Positions 1-10,976 of a stretch of DNA of 64,000 nucleotides are shown here, piece by piece. The stretch covers positions 945,001 to 1,009,000 of the forward strand of contig NC_092575.1 in NCBI RefSeq assembly GCF_037975245.1, read 5' to 3'. Every line of letters starts with the position of its first letter. Within the stretch, counting starts at the first letter, position 1. The notes under the pieces were generated by a model. It saw nothing but the letters and a program-made list of their open reading frames with translations, was not told where the DNA came from and did not search any database. The position numbers were made by a program, and so were the translations under genes. The DNA comes from Apostichopus japonicus. Taxonomy: Eukaryota > Echinodermata > Holothuroidea > Aspidochirotida > Stichopodidae.

Positions 1-89
1 AGATACTATATCCCCACCTAAAATAATGGGGTGAAATGTTCCCCCCCCCCCGTTCCCCCCCCCCCCCCATGATCGCCGCCCATGCTTAC

Positions 90-296
90 AATCACTGTTG
101 CTGTGTGCTCCAAGCCACACAGCAGTTGATGGTTCAATAAGACGATAGACAAAGTCATTCTCCATCGGCGATGAAATCGTAACAAGATCACTTCTTTTAG
201 TTTTGCGACATGTTTTCCGAGCCTGTCGAAAGTTCTTTTTCTCCGGATGGTATTGATAACAACTGGTCATGAAAGGAACAAAACCGGCCGGGCACT
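90..296 (-). CDS. Exon: N-terminal half of a C-type lectin domain
   Basis: A 207-nt phase 1-1 exon. The translation starts CPAGFVPFMTSCYQY, then has a helical stretch with RKTCRK, an LVTISS strand with ENDFVYRL, and VWLGAHSNSD just before the GTAAGC donor. These are the long-form CTLD landmarks: the C0 cysteine pair, the first core cysteine, and the WIG-like WLG. The acceptor is a pyrimidine-rich tract ending CAG. The domain cannot fold from this exon alone, and its second half (EPN/WND region) must be outside the window. The intron position matches that of the split CTLD at 53034-56329. Confidence 0.85.
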
Positions 297-3200
297 CTGT
301 TTTTGGAAGAAAGAAAAATGATGCAGGAAGTAAAAATAGAACCATCAACTAAAAGAGGCAACACGATATCTAAGAGAAGTTCAAGCAAATGACTGTAAGG
401 GTGGGTGGCTTAACATGAAAAGCGAAATATAGGGCGGTGGAGTGTGGGTGGGTGGGAGAGAGGGTTAGAGTGGAGTGGCACTTCTTTGGTCGATAATTGG
501 GCATATCTAAAAGTCCAACGCTTAAGGTACATATCAAATGCAACAAAACAGTTACCTGTACAAACTCGCTAGAAGAACTCAATGACTGGCTAACCCTATC
601 GGGCTCAACAAGGAAGTGTTAGCGAAGTGATGACATACCCAGTGGGAAACCTATAGTGGATTTCAGGTATTAACATATCAACCCTATCCCCGCCCTCTCC
701 CTCCACCCTATACAATAAATGAAACTGTAAAAGATAACTGCGCTAAAAACGCTACTTTGATTGTCGTAACATTTAAATCGTATAGCTAAACAATACTGAA
801 ACAACATGCAAGCATATTTTTACTTGACCGGCGCATTCATCTTCATTCATAGTGTAACGTAACGAGGTGAAGTGATTTGATATTTACTTTTGTAACATTC
901 CTTATTTTTTCTGTCTCTCACATAGCCCTTCTTGCAATAACACGCACGTGATCCTTGTTTTGTCTTTGTACAAGCTTGTAACTCTCCGCACCCGTGGTCC
1001 TCACAGACCAACGTCCCTGCGTCACACGTACATCTTTGAGAGCAGTCACTGGTAAGGAATGTGGATCTTGACTACCAACATGTGAAAAATGATATTACAA
1101 AATACTGTTATGTTTTATCAGTGCCAAAGCGAAACTCCTCACCTCACACTCCCCAACACACCAAAGCTAAAAAACAAAACAATATCCAATATTAAATGAA
1201 ATTTCGGTATATACTATTAAGATATATTTGTACGTCTGTCGTAAGTTAAATTGTATTTTTAAATCACCCGTAGATTTCGTGTTAATTCCGTAATATTTTA
1301 TAATTATATGATGCTTTTATCTCTCGTTTTTGAAGCACGTAAATAGTGCGTTACACCTGATACGAACGTTACGAAATATTTCAGATCAAACCAATTCTGA
1401 CGCAATCATTTTGTGGACCATCATAAACACGTCATTCCAAAATTTAGTATGCAAATGAAGATACACCTGATAAGTGAGATTGATGTATCGACGCTTAGGA
1501 AGTAAAAGTCGGGGAGGGGGTTGGAGGGGCATGGGGAGGGGGTATGGGCATGGGGGATGGGTAGGGGCATGGGGGAGGGGGATGTACAATATCGATTACA
1601 CATGCTTTCTGTGGATTGTTTGATTTCACTTTGGTAAAGTCTTTATTTATCGAAAAGTAATCCAATAGGCCCTCTCTTAAGTCACTATATCTTCGTGTAT
1701 CGATATGCGAGGAAGTTAAACGTAGAATGCATCACTTGCTACGCCACCAACGAGATCTTTCGTCAAGTTAGATTATGCAGACAATGATTTATCAGTTGAA
1801 TTTGAGAAGATCAAAAACAGCAAGAAGAAAAATAATGCTCAACTCACAGGAATTCGTTTCCCTTCTCCGATGATACAGTCAGGTAAACATTCTTCCTCTG
1901 ATTCCGCTAGAGACGAAGAAAACGTTCCAAACACAGAACAATCTTTAACAGGTTACTTAATAGTGCGTGATACAGGGGATGTTTGAGTGCATATGTAGGA
2001 CAGAGACAGGTAAAAAGAGGAGTTAAGTAAATTCAGTTACTTCATTGCTGACTTCACAAGAACTTTAAAACCAACAATATTCTAGTAGATTATAAATGAG
2101 TCTGGAATTACAGTTGTAAGCTTTGAAGATGTTAGATTTGGAAGGAAGTGGACGTTGACCATGAAGTATTAACATTATAAAATGAAGACAGGTAAGAGAG
2201 GGGTGCAGTAAATATGATATAAATAAAGCACGGTCCACATGCTAAGACACGTTCACCTGTTAGCAATATAAAGCAATATTCCGTACGAATTTGTGAAATA
2301 TTCCCCCCCCCCCCCCAAAAAAAAAAAAATGAAGAGTCAGATTCGAGATACTTAGGCCTACTTAACGCTATTACTAGAATAACAGAACATTTCGCCTATT
2401 CATTTAAATGCAAATTAGCTTACCTTTTAGCCTCATTCAATGAGAAACCTGCACAAGCTCAGTTCACTGTGAATATTGTTGATTTTTTTTTCAACGGTAT
2501 TTACTCTATATCAGTTGTGTATGACAAGTAAATTGTTTGTTTGTCATGCATATTTGAGATAACGCAACACGACGCTCACGTTAACTGACATACCCAATAT
2601 GATATCACAATATAAGTGACACGATGAACATGATAGTGGAGGTAAAATTGTCTCTCTGGCTTGCGATTGGACGTGATATTAATAACTAAAATGTTCAATA
2701 TTTTACCTCTTTCGACGAAAACATGGAACAGACAGCTTTCGATATTTTCTGCCTCATCGATGAAATCGTAGTACACAAGATGGCCGTCCTCCTCGCTTAA
2801 TGGGAAGCTGTCTCCAGAATGGAAGTTTTGCTCAAACAGGTTGGCCGTTGACACTTTATCCTCGGCCGTTGGCTCCGGCCATGTAGCTGTCGCTTCCGTT
2901 GCCGAGTCACATTTCGGTATCGTAAGATGAATATCATCCGGGCAGTAAGTTATGACAGGTCCGACTAGATCCGCTGAGATAACACAGCCATACAATCAGT
3001 CATTGAGGTATAATGAAAGAAGAGGCAAGACATGTAATTGTAAGAGGGCGAAGAGAGGAAGAGAAGGGAGGTGAGGGAGGGGAGGGGAGGGAGGGAGGGA
3101 AGAGAAGAGAAGGGGAGAAGAGAGAATGGGAGAGAAGAGGGGACAGGGTCCAGGGAATAAGACGCATATCATCAGGGCAGTAAGTTATGACAAGTCCGAC

Positions 3201-4554
3201 GAAGTCCGCTGAGGTAACACGGCCATACAATCAGTCAATGAGGTATTATGAACAAGAGTGTCAAGACATGTATTATAAGAGGGGGAAAAGAGGAAGTGAC
3301 AAGTGGCGTCGCCAATGAGTGGCATGAGGGGGGGGGGGGTTACGTGCCCTCCCATATAAACCATGCCCCTCCCCCACCCCAGATGCGATTACTCAAACAA
3401 AAACTTTTTTTACAACGGACGAAACGTATTATGTTCTTCAGTAAAAAACTTGTTTCCACCAACCATCACGATAACCAGTTGTTTTCTCACTACCAAGATC
3501 ACAGAGGCCCCGGCGTAAATCGCTAGTGATTAAACTTCACTACTACCCTGTTTTCAATTTTCAACATTCTAATTTAAAAACATTATCAAAGCAAAAGGGT
3601 TAATTTCCATTTTTGGTGTAACTTTTTTATCCGCCTCAATTAAAAAAAAAAAATATCGGACAGACTAAGCCCGAAAATTCTTGAACATAAAGTTACTTCA
3701 TGTTGCAAAATATAACACCAGATTGCATATAAGGACCCTTAATTAATATAAAAATTCTCACACCCTCCCCTTAGGCCTCTCCCCAGGACGGCATTCGCAA
3801 ATAAACAGTGTGCCCCCCCCCCCCCTAATGAGGTGTTGTGCCCTCCCTGTGCCCCCCAGATTGAAATGTCTGGCGACGCCACTGGAAGGGATGGGAAGGA
3901 GGGAAGAGAAGAGAAGAGACTGGGAGAAGAAAAGAAGAAGAGGAGGTGGGGAGGGGATGGGTGATGCAAATGGGGAGGGGATAAAGGAGAGGACGTAGGT
4001 GATAGAGAGAGAGAGTGGAATAAGAGAGAATGGGAGAGAAGAGGGGTAAGGGAGTAAGAGAAGGGGGAGAGACGGCCGGGAGAAGAACTGAAGAAGAGCA
4101 GGATGAGGGGGAGGAAGCTGATGGGGATGGGAGATGAGAGAACGGAGTGGAAGAAGAGGGAGGGGATAAGACGAAATGGGAGAGAGGGGAAAGGAAGGGA
4201 TGGGAGGGAGGGAAGAGAAGAGACGGGGAGAAGAACTGAAGAAGAGCGGGATGAGGGGGGAGGAAGCTGATGGGAATGGGAGATGAGAGAACGGAGTGGA
4301 AGAAGAGGGATGAGGATAAGACGAAATGGGAGAGAGGGGAAGGGAAGAAAGGGGAGGGCTAAAGTAGGAAGGGGGATGAACGGCAAATTTTATATGGAAA
4401 TGACAAACAAAAAAAGTGCTAACATACTGTTGTCAGGATCAATTTCACCCCTCTTGGACCTCTGTTGAAGAGAATTATATCCTGCCCAAGATGATTGCGT
4501 GAGTAGGGCCCACAGCAGCACTGAGAGAGCACTATGGCAAACAACACGCGCCAT
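90..4554 (-). CDS. Secreted HYR / VWC-like / C-type lectin multidomain gene (5' part, runs off window)
   Basis: I assembled five coding exons on the minus strand: 4554-4428 (signal peptide), 2973-2707 (HYR), 1942-1848 and 1071-888 (TIL/VWC-like and cysteine-rich), and 296-90 (first half of a CTLD). Exon phases agree at every junction (1/1, 1/1, 0/0, 1/1), giving 293 codons before the gene leaves the window. All junctions are GT-AG. The product should be an extracellular, disulfide-rich lectin-type protein. Its last three modules parallel the C-terminal half of the giant plus-strand gene starting at 10919, so the two are probably paralogues arranged head to head. The rest of the CTLD must lie left of base 90. 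The HYR domain is not present in the other gene. I am confident of the modules and less so of the exact ends of the 1071-888 exon. Function beyond a secreted binding protein is inference. Confidence 0.8.
888..1071 (-). CDS. Exon: VWC/TILa-like and EGF-like cysteine-rich segment
   Basis: A 184-nt exon, phase 0 in and 1 out. It encodes SDCSQRCTCDAGTLVC, a CGELQAC segment, then ACYCKKGYVRDRKNKEC. The spacing matches residue by residue the exon at 49741-49927 of the giant gene (SSNCSELCTCGE..., DCYCQKGYVGNG...). I extended the exon past an internal GTGAGA to GTAAAT because that keeps the last cysteine and the phase-1 ending seen in the paralogue. The earlier donor at 922 remains possible. Confidence 0.72.
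1848..1942 (-). CDS. Exon: short cysteine-rich TIL-like segment
   Basis: A 95-nt exon, phase 1 in and 0 out, with donor GTGAGT. It encodes a segment starting DCSVFGTF, with an acidic stretch (AESEEE) and the cysteine pair CLPDC before GEGKRIP. It joins in frame to the HYR exon upstream and the VWC-like exon downstream. It probably supplies the start of a TIL/VWC-type fold, but it is too short to assign firmly. Confidence 0.6.
2707..2973 (-). CDS. Exon: hyalin repeat (HYR) domain
   Basis: A 267-nt phase 1-1 exon encoding one whole HYR domain of about 89 residues. Visible landmarks are GPVITYCPDDI at the start, TATWPEPTAED (the W..P..D core), HSGDSFPL, VYYDFIDEAENIESC and FHVFVE at the end. 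HYR is an immunoglobulin-like fold found in extracellular adhesion proteins, including sea urchin hyalin. A whole-domain symmetric exon is typical of shuffled modules. The start of this exon is partly duplicated at 3166-3290. Confidence 0.88.
3166..3290 (-). pseudogene. Partial tandem duplicate of the HYR exon start and its intron acceptor
   Basis: This stretch repeats, with substitutions, the bases at about 2926-3060: the intron acceptor side, the CTGAG acceptor, and codons for GLVITYCPDDM in place of GPVITYCPDDI. The similarity then stops in purine-rich DNA, so only about 15 codons of the HYR domain are present. It keeps a potential splice acceptor but no complete domain. I read it as a local duplication scar in the intron. 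Confidence 0.7.
3301..3884. mobile_element. hAT-like non-autonomous element
   Basis: The ends carry a perfect 13-bp inverted repeat, AGTGGCGTCGCCA at 3302-3314 and its complement at 3871-3883. The flanks are similar but not identical (GAAGTGAC before, GAAGGGAT after, 6 of 8), as expected for a decayed 8-bp target duplication. There is no transposase reading frame. The element sits in the signal-peptide intron of the minus-strand gene. Confidence 0.6.
3885..4370 (+). repeat. Long polypurine (GA-rich) tract with an internal tandem duplication
   Basis: Almost 500 bases are nearly all purines on the plus strand. Inside, a block beginning AGAAGAACTGAAGAAGAGC occurs at about 4081 and again at about 4229, so there is a roughly 148-bp tandem repeat with few changes. 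A shorter purine tract lies at 3040-3140. Long open frames here, such as the proline/serine-rich minus-strand one, are composition artefacts. Confidence 0.8.
4428..4554 (-). CDS. Exon 1: signal peptide and basic pro-site of the left gene
   Basis: The ATG at 4554-4552 starts MARVVCHSAL, followed by a hydrophobic stretch with LLWALL and an SSWA cleavage region: a good signal peptide of about 24 residues. It continues GYNSLQQRSKRGEIDP. RSKR is a furin-type site, so a short propeptide may be removed. The exon ends at GTATGT in phase 1, matching the HYR exon. I chose this ATG because the upstream frame has no signal-like segment. I saw no convincing TATA box upstream. Confidence 0.75.
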
Positions 4555-7500
4555 GATTCCTCCAGACTGTAGTAATGGCAGAGTTCTATCCTTGTATGTA
4601 TTGGATACTGAATCTTACACCGTTTTTCAACACAGTCAAACACCGTTTGTGAGCCGATATCATTAAAATAGCAAGTATTTCGTCGACGCCCAAAAGCATC
4701 ACTATTGTCTTCTTTTTATTTCAAGTTCATAACTATACATAATATTTGATGTGAGGTTACTTGCACGGCAGAAATGACAATAATAAAATGGTGAACTTTA
4801 AGTAACCGCGCTTTTATACACAAAATACTAAAATATTATATTTTATTTGATATTTTCCAGGTATGAAAGAAGATTGCATGTGACAAACTCGAATTTTATG
4901 TTTTTTTGGCTATGTAACTGCAGCCATTAATTATCGGTAAACGTGGTATAGCGCGAAAGGGTACCTGTCCCTCTCCCACCCCTAACACACCCTGGAGTTT
5001 ATATATAGACTACTGTTTCAATAAAGTAAGATCCATGTATAGACTGACAGGTGATTAAAGCTAATGTAACATACAAAAAATCATCATATTTATTCTACCC
5101 CTCCCTTCCCCACCCCCCCCTCAAACGTGACATCATATGATGAGAACTTTCTACTGTCATTTTGAAGATTCTGAAAGAGAATTAAAGACTTGCTAATTCT
5201 TAATGATGTTGCGGCAAAATAACCGTCTACAAAGTATACGCTATCTGAGTATATGTTTATACATATATATACTGATTATAAAACTTAAATGAAAATTTGT
5301 TATCTTGTGTTGTCTTTGCCTTCAAACCAGCAAATTTTCCAGCCAACACCTATTCCCTCTCTCCCACTCATTAATGGAACAAATTGAGCTGTTTTAGTTT
5401 TACTTTCCCCAAGTGAGTGAGAAAAAAATATGCCACGGTTTAAAGTGACTGCAATAATCCAACTCGTTTAACAAGCGTAGAAGCATTTGACAGAGTTCTC
5501 CACTAGTTCTGAATACTACCCCCACTTGGAATGGCTATATTACAACATCCAATGAAACGTGTACGGTGATATATATAGTAACTAAACTCAATTCCGGTGA
5601 CATTAAAGGAACCCATGCCAAAAAACGGAATTCATCTTTTTATTGGGGTCCTTGTCAATAAAAACCAAAAGATTCTGTAAAGGCGAATTCTCAATATTGT
5701 AAATATAATCTGAAGAGGGGTAAACCACGTTAACTAATTTTATCAGCTTATATTTCCAAGAGTCAACTTCCAATGGTGGGAATTTGTCAAAGTTGAAAAC
5801 AATATTCAATTAGCTTTTCCATGGGTAAGATTATCTCTGTGTTTTGCTAAACGCTTGCTGTGTCACATATAGTTATCCCAATAAATTGTAAACATCTACG
5901 TGTGCATATATATATATATAATTATATATATATAGCTCACAGCTGCATGCATTGTTTTTGGTAAACACCTACGTAAAGTGGTGAACCTTCGACTTATGTC
6001 GTAAATTTAAAAATTGGTAAATTTGATCGAATTTGGCAACCTTTTGTATGCTCCAGCAATAAACATATACGTGGTTTCAATTACTCCTGTGTTGATAACA
6101 TTGTTAAAGAAGCACGGTTATGTTTCTGCCATAAATATACAGACAGTAATAGTCTAGGTGATGTTTTTGTACGCATGAACGAAGAACATATATGTATCAT
6201 GGTGTACTTTGCATCAATTCCCATGTGTCTTTAACGTTGAAGAACAACATAAGAAGCAGACACGTTTTGTAACAAAAGTAACGGTGTGGTGTGACAACAC
6301 ATTGAAAATGTATATATTGTCTTTCCTGAAATTTAACGCCTTATCTTTTTACTTCAATTTTTTTTTACGCATTTCAATATAAAATGCATTACAGTCTTAA
6401 TCATCCCTTTTACGTAAAAGTTGGAATCCTATCAAATGCAAAGTCAAAATGAACATTCTCCATTTGAGTTTCAACTGGTAGAGGTGCCTGGTTTATGACG
6501 TCACACCATATGCTCTCAAGGCTAATCCATAAGATCTAGAACACTCAGCATATTCTCAAAGTCTTTCTTTCTTGTTTTTTTTTATTTATTTATTGTTTTT
6601 GAACAAGAAGAATTAATTTTAGAAATTCCGGGAAGAGATGGCAACGTGTTGATATCGTGCAGAAATTCCCTGTTTCCTTCTTCGGATGTTTATCTAACAG
6701 TATGAAGTCATGGCCGCGTAAAATTTCTTGGAAATGTACGTGTAGCCTCAAGATCATGTCTGGAAGTGTAAGTCGAGTAGTTACTAAGTTAAACCTTATG
6801 TTAAAACACCAAATAATAGAAAAAAGGAATATTTTGCAACGGAAAAGATTTCATCATGATGTTTGATAATTTCATAGACCTTTTCATATTTAATGGAGTC
6901 TTCTGTATACACAATATTTCGGAATTTTTGTGGTTAGGATCATCACATGCACTGATCATATAACAAGTCATTGTACAACATTACAATCATAGAGTATTTA
7001 CTTAGCCTATCATTTAAGTAATTATGAGCTAAGAAAACGTCCCGATTAATCAAACTAAAATTGTCCCAATTTTCTGAAGGTACTTGGGACATTTTTTTAC
7101 GGTACACCAACGTTGCACTTTACATGACCGCTTGGGAAACATGTTGGGACCAAACATAAACAAGTCTGATAGCCCCATAGTATAGCCACACACACTATGG
7201 AGGCAAAAGCTGTGTATCGAGGGCGACATAGTTGAAACAAATACTGCACACTAACGCTACTGTAGCTGTTTCGCGATAAAAAAGGAGTTTGTGACACTTT
7301 GCATATAAAAATAACATCGAGTATGATAATAAAGCACAAAATATGTATTAAGATTTACAAATAGCATATGATTTATACGTATTCAGATTTACACATATAA
7401 ACATATATACATATACATATATTTGATACTATGTATGAAATTTGATGATATATATATATATAGCATTAATATTCATATAGCATCAAATTTAATACATAGC

Positions 7501-8240
7501 ATCAAGTTTCTATACGTAGCACCGATTGCTTATTTAGGCCTAAAATAAATAAGTTCCAAATCATTACGGATCATCATGTTGCAGCATTATGTGTCACATA
7601 TCATCAACTGCCAAACCTAGACCAGCGTTACAGTTCTACATTTTGAAGGGAAACAAAAGATGTACCGTTTTCCGTGTAGTGGGAATATAGAAAAAAACGG
7701 AATGTGTTTTCCGGTTTAAAGTTTGTTGGGAAACTATGTAGACATCTGGCCTTATAAACGCTCAAGACGTTTTGTAGTGTATTAGTAAATGCGTGGGTAT
7801 AAATATGACCTGGAAGTTTAACCGGTATTTCCAAATATTTCAATAGCTACTTCTTTAATTGGAATTGTGTGGGATGTAGGTTTAACGGTCACAATGGTGA
7901 TTGTTCTCAAGCAAATAAAATGTAATACCATCAATGAAAGCAACAGTTGTCAAGAACACAACTGTTTAATAACAGGAAGTTGTTACGTTTTCAGACAAAA
8001 CGAAATATCCAGACATCGTACGTCATTGACATTTTAAACTTCATATTTTGTTTTCTTTTCATTTCTTTCACACATTTTTTATTGAGCAAATCTTCGAAGC
8101 CAAAGTCGACCCTGAAAATTAGCTTACGTTTTCTCAAACACTGACCCCCCCGATCTCCCTCGAATCTGGGACTGACCGCCCCCTCCCCCCCCCCCTCCTC
8201 TCGAAACTGGGATTGGTTTAGATTCTCGAACGGTACTGTA
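4555..8240. other. Left part of the intergenic region, no gene seen
   Basis: AT-rich sequence between the two divergent signal-peptide exons. It holds short AT microsatellites (5905-5935, 7448-7460) and homopolymer runs. The open frames are short, lack splice context or domain similarity, and look random. Promoters of both large genes should lie in the wider 4555-10918 interval. Confidence 0.55.
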
Positions 8241-9259
8241 CTTTTCAACAGTGGCGTCACCAGACTTTTCAGTCTGGGGAACACAGGGGGCACCAGCATT
8301 TGATGGGGGGCCACTTAGGTGGATACGGATCGCCGTCCTGGGGGAGGGGTCTAAGGGGAGGGGGTGCCCTCTCCCCTTTGGAAAATTTTCGCATACGGAG
8401 GATGGGCTGGATGCAAAATGGTGCCACGGTTGATGCTAAATTCGATCTGAAGATATCTCCAGAAATTGCTATTTTTGAGGTAATGATTTAAACAACGCGC
8501 AGAATTTTGCAGAGGATATGAACCACATGCTGTCGATATTATGCCTAACCCTATCAATAGAACCTACATTTGTTGAATTAATGTGTGCATGACCCCCGAC
8601 TCCTTTCTTGTCCTTCTCGTTTTCTCCCATTATCTATTAAGATGTAACAGTTTCCAGCATCGTTATTGGCTCCTATTAGGGATCTCACCATGCAATCCAA
8701 AGTTTGATCACACATCGAGTATAGCTCAGTATGCAGGTGTGAACATTCGCCATTTGTTCCTACAAGCATCTGACCTCAAATGACCTCTGCACCCCCTACA
8801 CAACAGGGTTATTATATGGGTCCACAAATATAGGCAAGTATGGTGCCTGCGGACCCTCACATTCTCACATTTCGTCAGCTCCTAACCGGTCAACCTCAGA
8901 CCAAGGCAACATACTGCAGTACCCTCCCTTCTCACAGCAGGTCCGTATTTTCGGCATTTCACAGGCATCCAATTCACGAGTTGTGACGGCGCGGGTTACG
9001 GCTTCGATACCCGACGGTCAAGGATAAACTTTTTCATTTTTTCGCAGCTCATTTGAAGAAAATACGAATTACTGTGCTTCTTTGTCCTTATGAAAAACCA
9101 ACTCAGATGATGGGAGTTGAATATAACAAAATATATATATATATATTTTTTACCAACCCAAATCTCAGATGGGGGGGCCACTCGGGGGAACTAGGTTTTC
9201 CAGGGGGCACGTGCCCCCACCCCTGCCCCCCCCCCCTTGGCGACGCCACTGCTTTTCAA
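8241..9259. mobile_element. hAT-like non-autonomous transposon with intact 8-bp target duplication
   Basis: The element runs from CAGTGGCGTCACC at 8249 to the inverted GGCGACGCCACTG ending at 9251. It is flanked by identical 8-bp repeats CTTTTCAA at 8241-8248 and 9252-9259. CAGTGGCG termini with an 8-bp duplication are typical of hAT-superfamily elements. About 1 kb with no transposase frame, so it needs help to move. G-rich subterminal tracts resemble those of the other copies in this window. Confidence 0.82.
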
Positions 9260-10145
9260 GTATTAACACGTTTAGACCTTCTTAGCATGCTTCTTAAATG
9301 TCATCATTGATGAGTCTTATCTAAGCTTCGTAGGTATAGCAACCGTGGCGGTATAGCTGTGATTCTGTGTCGTCATTGCGAATGTGATCGGTTCTTGTAT
9401 TTTGTACGTTATGAAACTAGTAAAATATAATTGCCCTTTTCACGACACGAGGAAGGTTCACTGCGTACGTGTGGAGCCTTACATCGGTTAGTGTGTAGGA
9501 TCAGGTAACATATTGTTATGGAACAACTCCATGGTAGGATAGCTACCACGTATGTAGTGGTACGCAAACATGTTCAAGCTGATCTCCCGAGAACAACTCG
9601 TTAAATATAACGCCCCCACGAAAGATATTTTACAGACAAGAAAGTAAATTAAGGGTCTAAGTTTGTGAAACTTGAGTTATAAAATCCCGAACTATAACCT
9701 TTATACGGGTCGAAAAACGTAACATTAAAGATTTAAATTAGAGGACCTATCGAAACCAATGAACAACCTGTGAGACATAAATTTTCTGCAATGGAATCAC
9801 CGGTTAGTATACGGACTATAGAAGTAGGAGGAACCAACTGGTTTAATCCAAATAGATGTCTCCGGCCGGGTGTTTAAAATCACATATAGTTTTGGTGAGA
9901 ATGACCCAACTGTACCACTCGTTACAAATGACGTAATAATGTATCACATCACAAAAGGATATGCTACGAGCGTCGAATCACGATATGTCGATATATCGTT
10001 GAATCGTTCTAGGATTTCTCAAAACACTTTTAAATATTGATAAATCACCGCAAGTGTGCTTTTTAAGGCGCTCTTTGCAGTGCCGTTACTCCGCGGTTTT
10101 GGGTCTAATGGTGGCTTATCGATTTACAGATTCAAAACCAAGTTG

Positions 10146-10284
<139 letters not shown>

Positions 10285-10835
10285 AAATCATAGTGAGTTG
10301 GATATATATATATCTACTGCAGGAATTGAGGTAGAGGGTATTGGAGGGTACCTTAGAGGGATTGGGGGCGTAGTGCAAGAATGTTAACAGTCATTAGGTT
10401 TGGAAGTTCGGAGTGCGTACGTACAGGAGACAGGTCAGAGAGGAAGGAAATTAAACTACAATAGTTGTCTTTTCAATGTTTCCATTCCAGCATTCTTGAA
10501 AATATCGAAATAAATACCATTTACCTATCATTCCTAAAATACCTCATCACAAGGTCTTTTAAATATAAATCCCATCGGAATCGCACAAGAAATATTTCAG
10601 ATACATAAAAAAAAAGGAGAAGAGATTTTTAGGAAGGATTAAACTGATTCGTATAAACCTTACATGCATGTTTGAGTTTGGTGATATGAGGATTCTGTTT
10701 GTGAGAGGTCATAGGTCAAAAGGAAAAAAAACTGATGGGAAGTCGTTGACGCCGTGACGGGTGACACCTTCAGATTAGAACACTGTGGTTTTAACGATAA
10801 CCATGTTTTACTGAGTGAGGGTCTCCATATTTCCA

Positions 10836-10840
10836 TATAA
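10836..10840 (+). promoter_or_regulatory. Possible TATA box of the giant gene
   Basis: CATATAAGAGG reads as a TATA-like element 79 bases before the ATG at 10919, giving room for a start site near 10866 and a short leader. The interval also contains a TCTCTGCAG acceptor-like site ending near 10893, so a 5' UTR intron is an alternative. Sequence-only guess. Confidence 0.3.
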
Positions 10841-10918
10841 GAGGAACATTCAAGTCTTGGTTATGACCAGAAGTGGTTCAAGTCTTCTCTGCAGGAATAT
10901 TATACATCGAGGTCCAGA

Positions 10919-10976
10919 ATGAGGTTGAAACCAGCTTTCACAGCCATTTGGTTAGCTTTCCTCGTGTTATGTGTTG
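10919..10976 (+). CDS. Exon 1: signal peptide of the giant gene
   Basis: The ATG at 10919 starts MRLKPAFTAIW, followed by a strongly hydrophobic LAFLVLCVG, an n-region plus h-region of normal signal-peptide length. The donor GTAAGT follows at 10977 with one base left over (phase 1), which joins the AT of exon 2 to give Asp. No upstream in-frame extension is needed. Confidence 0.85.

Noticed and set aside
888-1071. Shorter version of the left-gene VWC-like exon ending at 922
   Set aside because: The GTGAGA donor there would drop the last conserved cysteine and end in phase 0, whereas the next CTLD exon needs phase 1.
3739-4386. Longest minus-strand open frame (about 215 codons, proline/serine/leucine-rich)
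   Set aside because: It is the pyrimidine strand of the polypurine tract and part of a hAT-like element; composition alone keeps it open.
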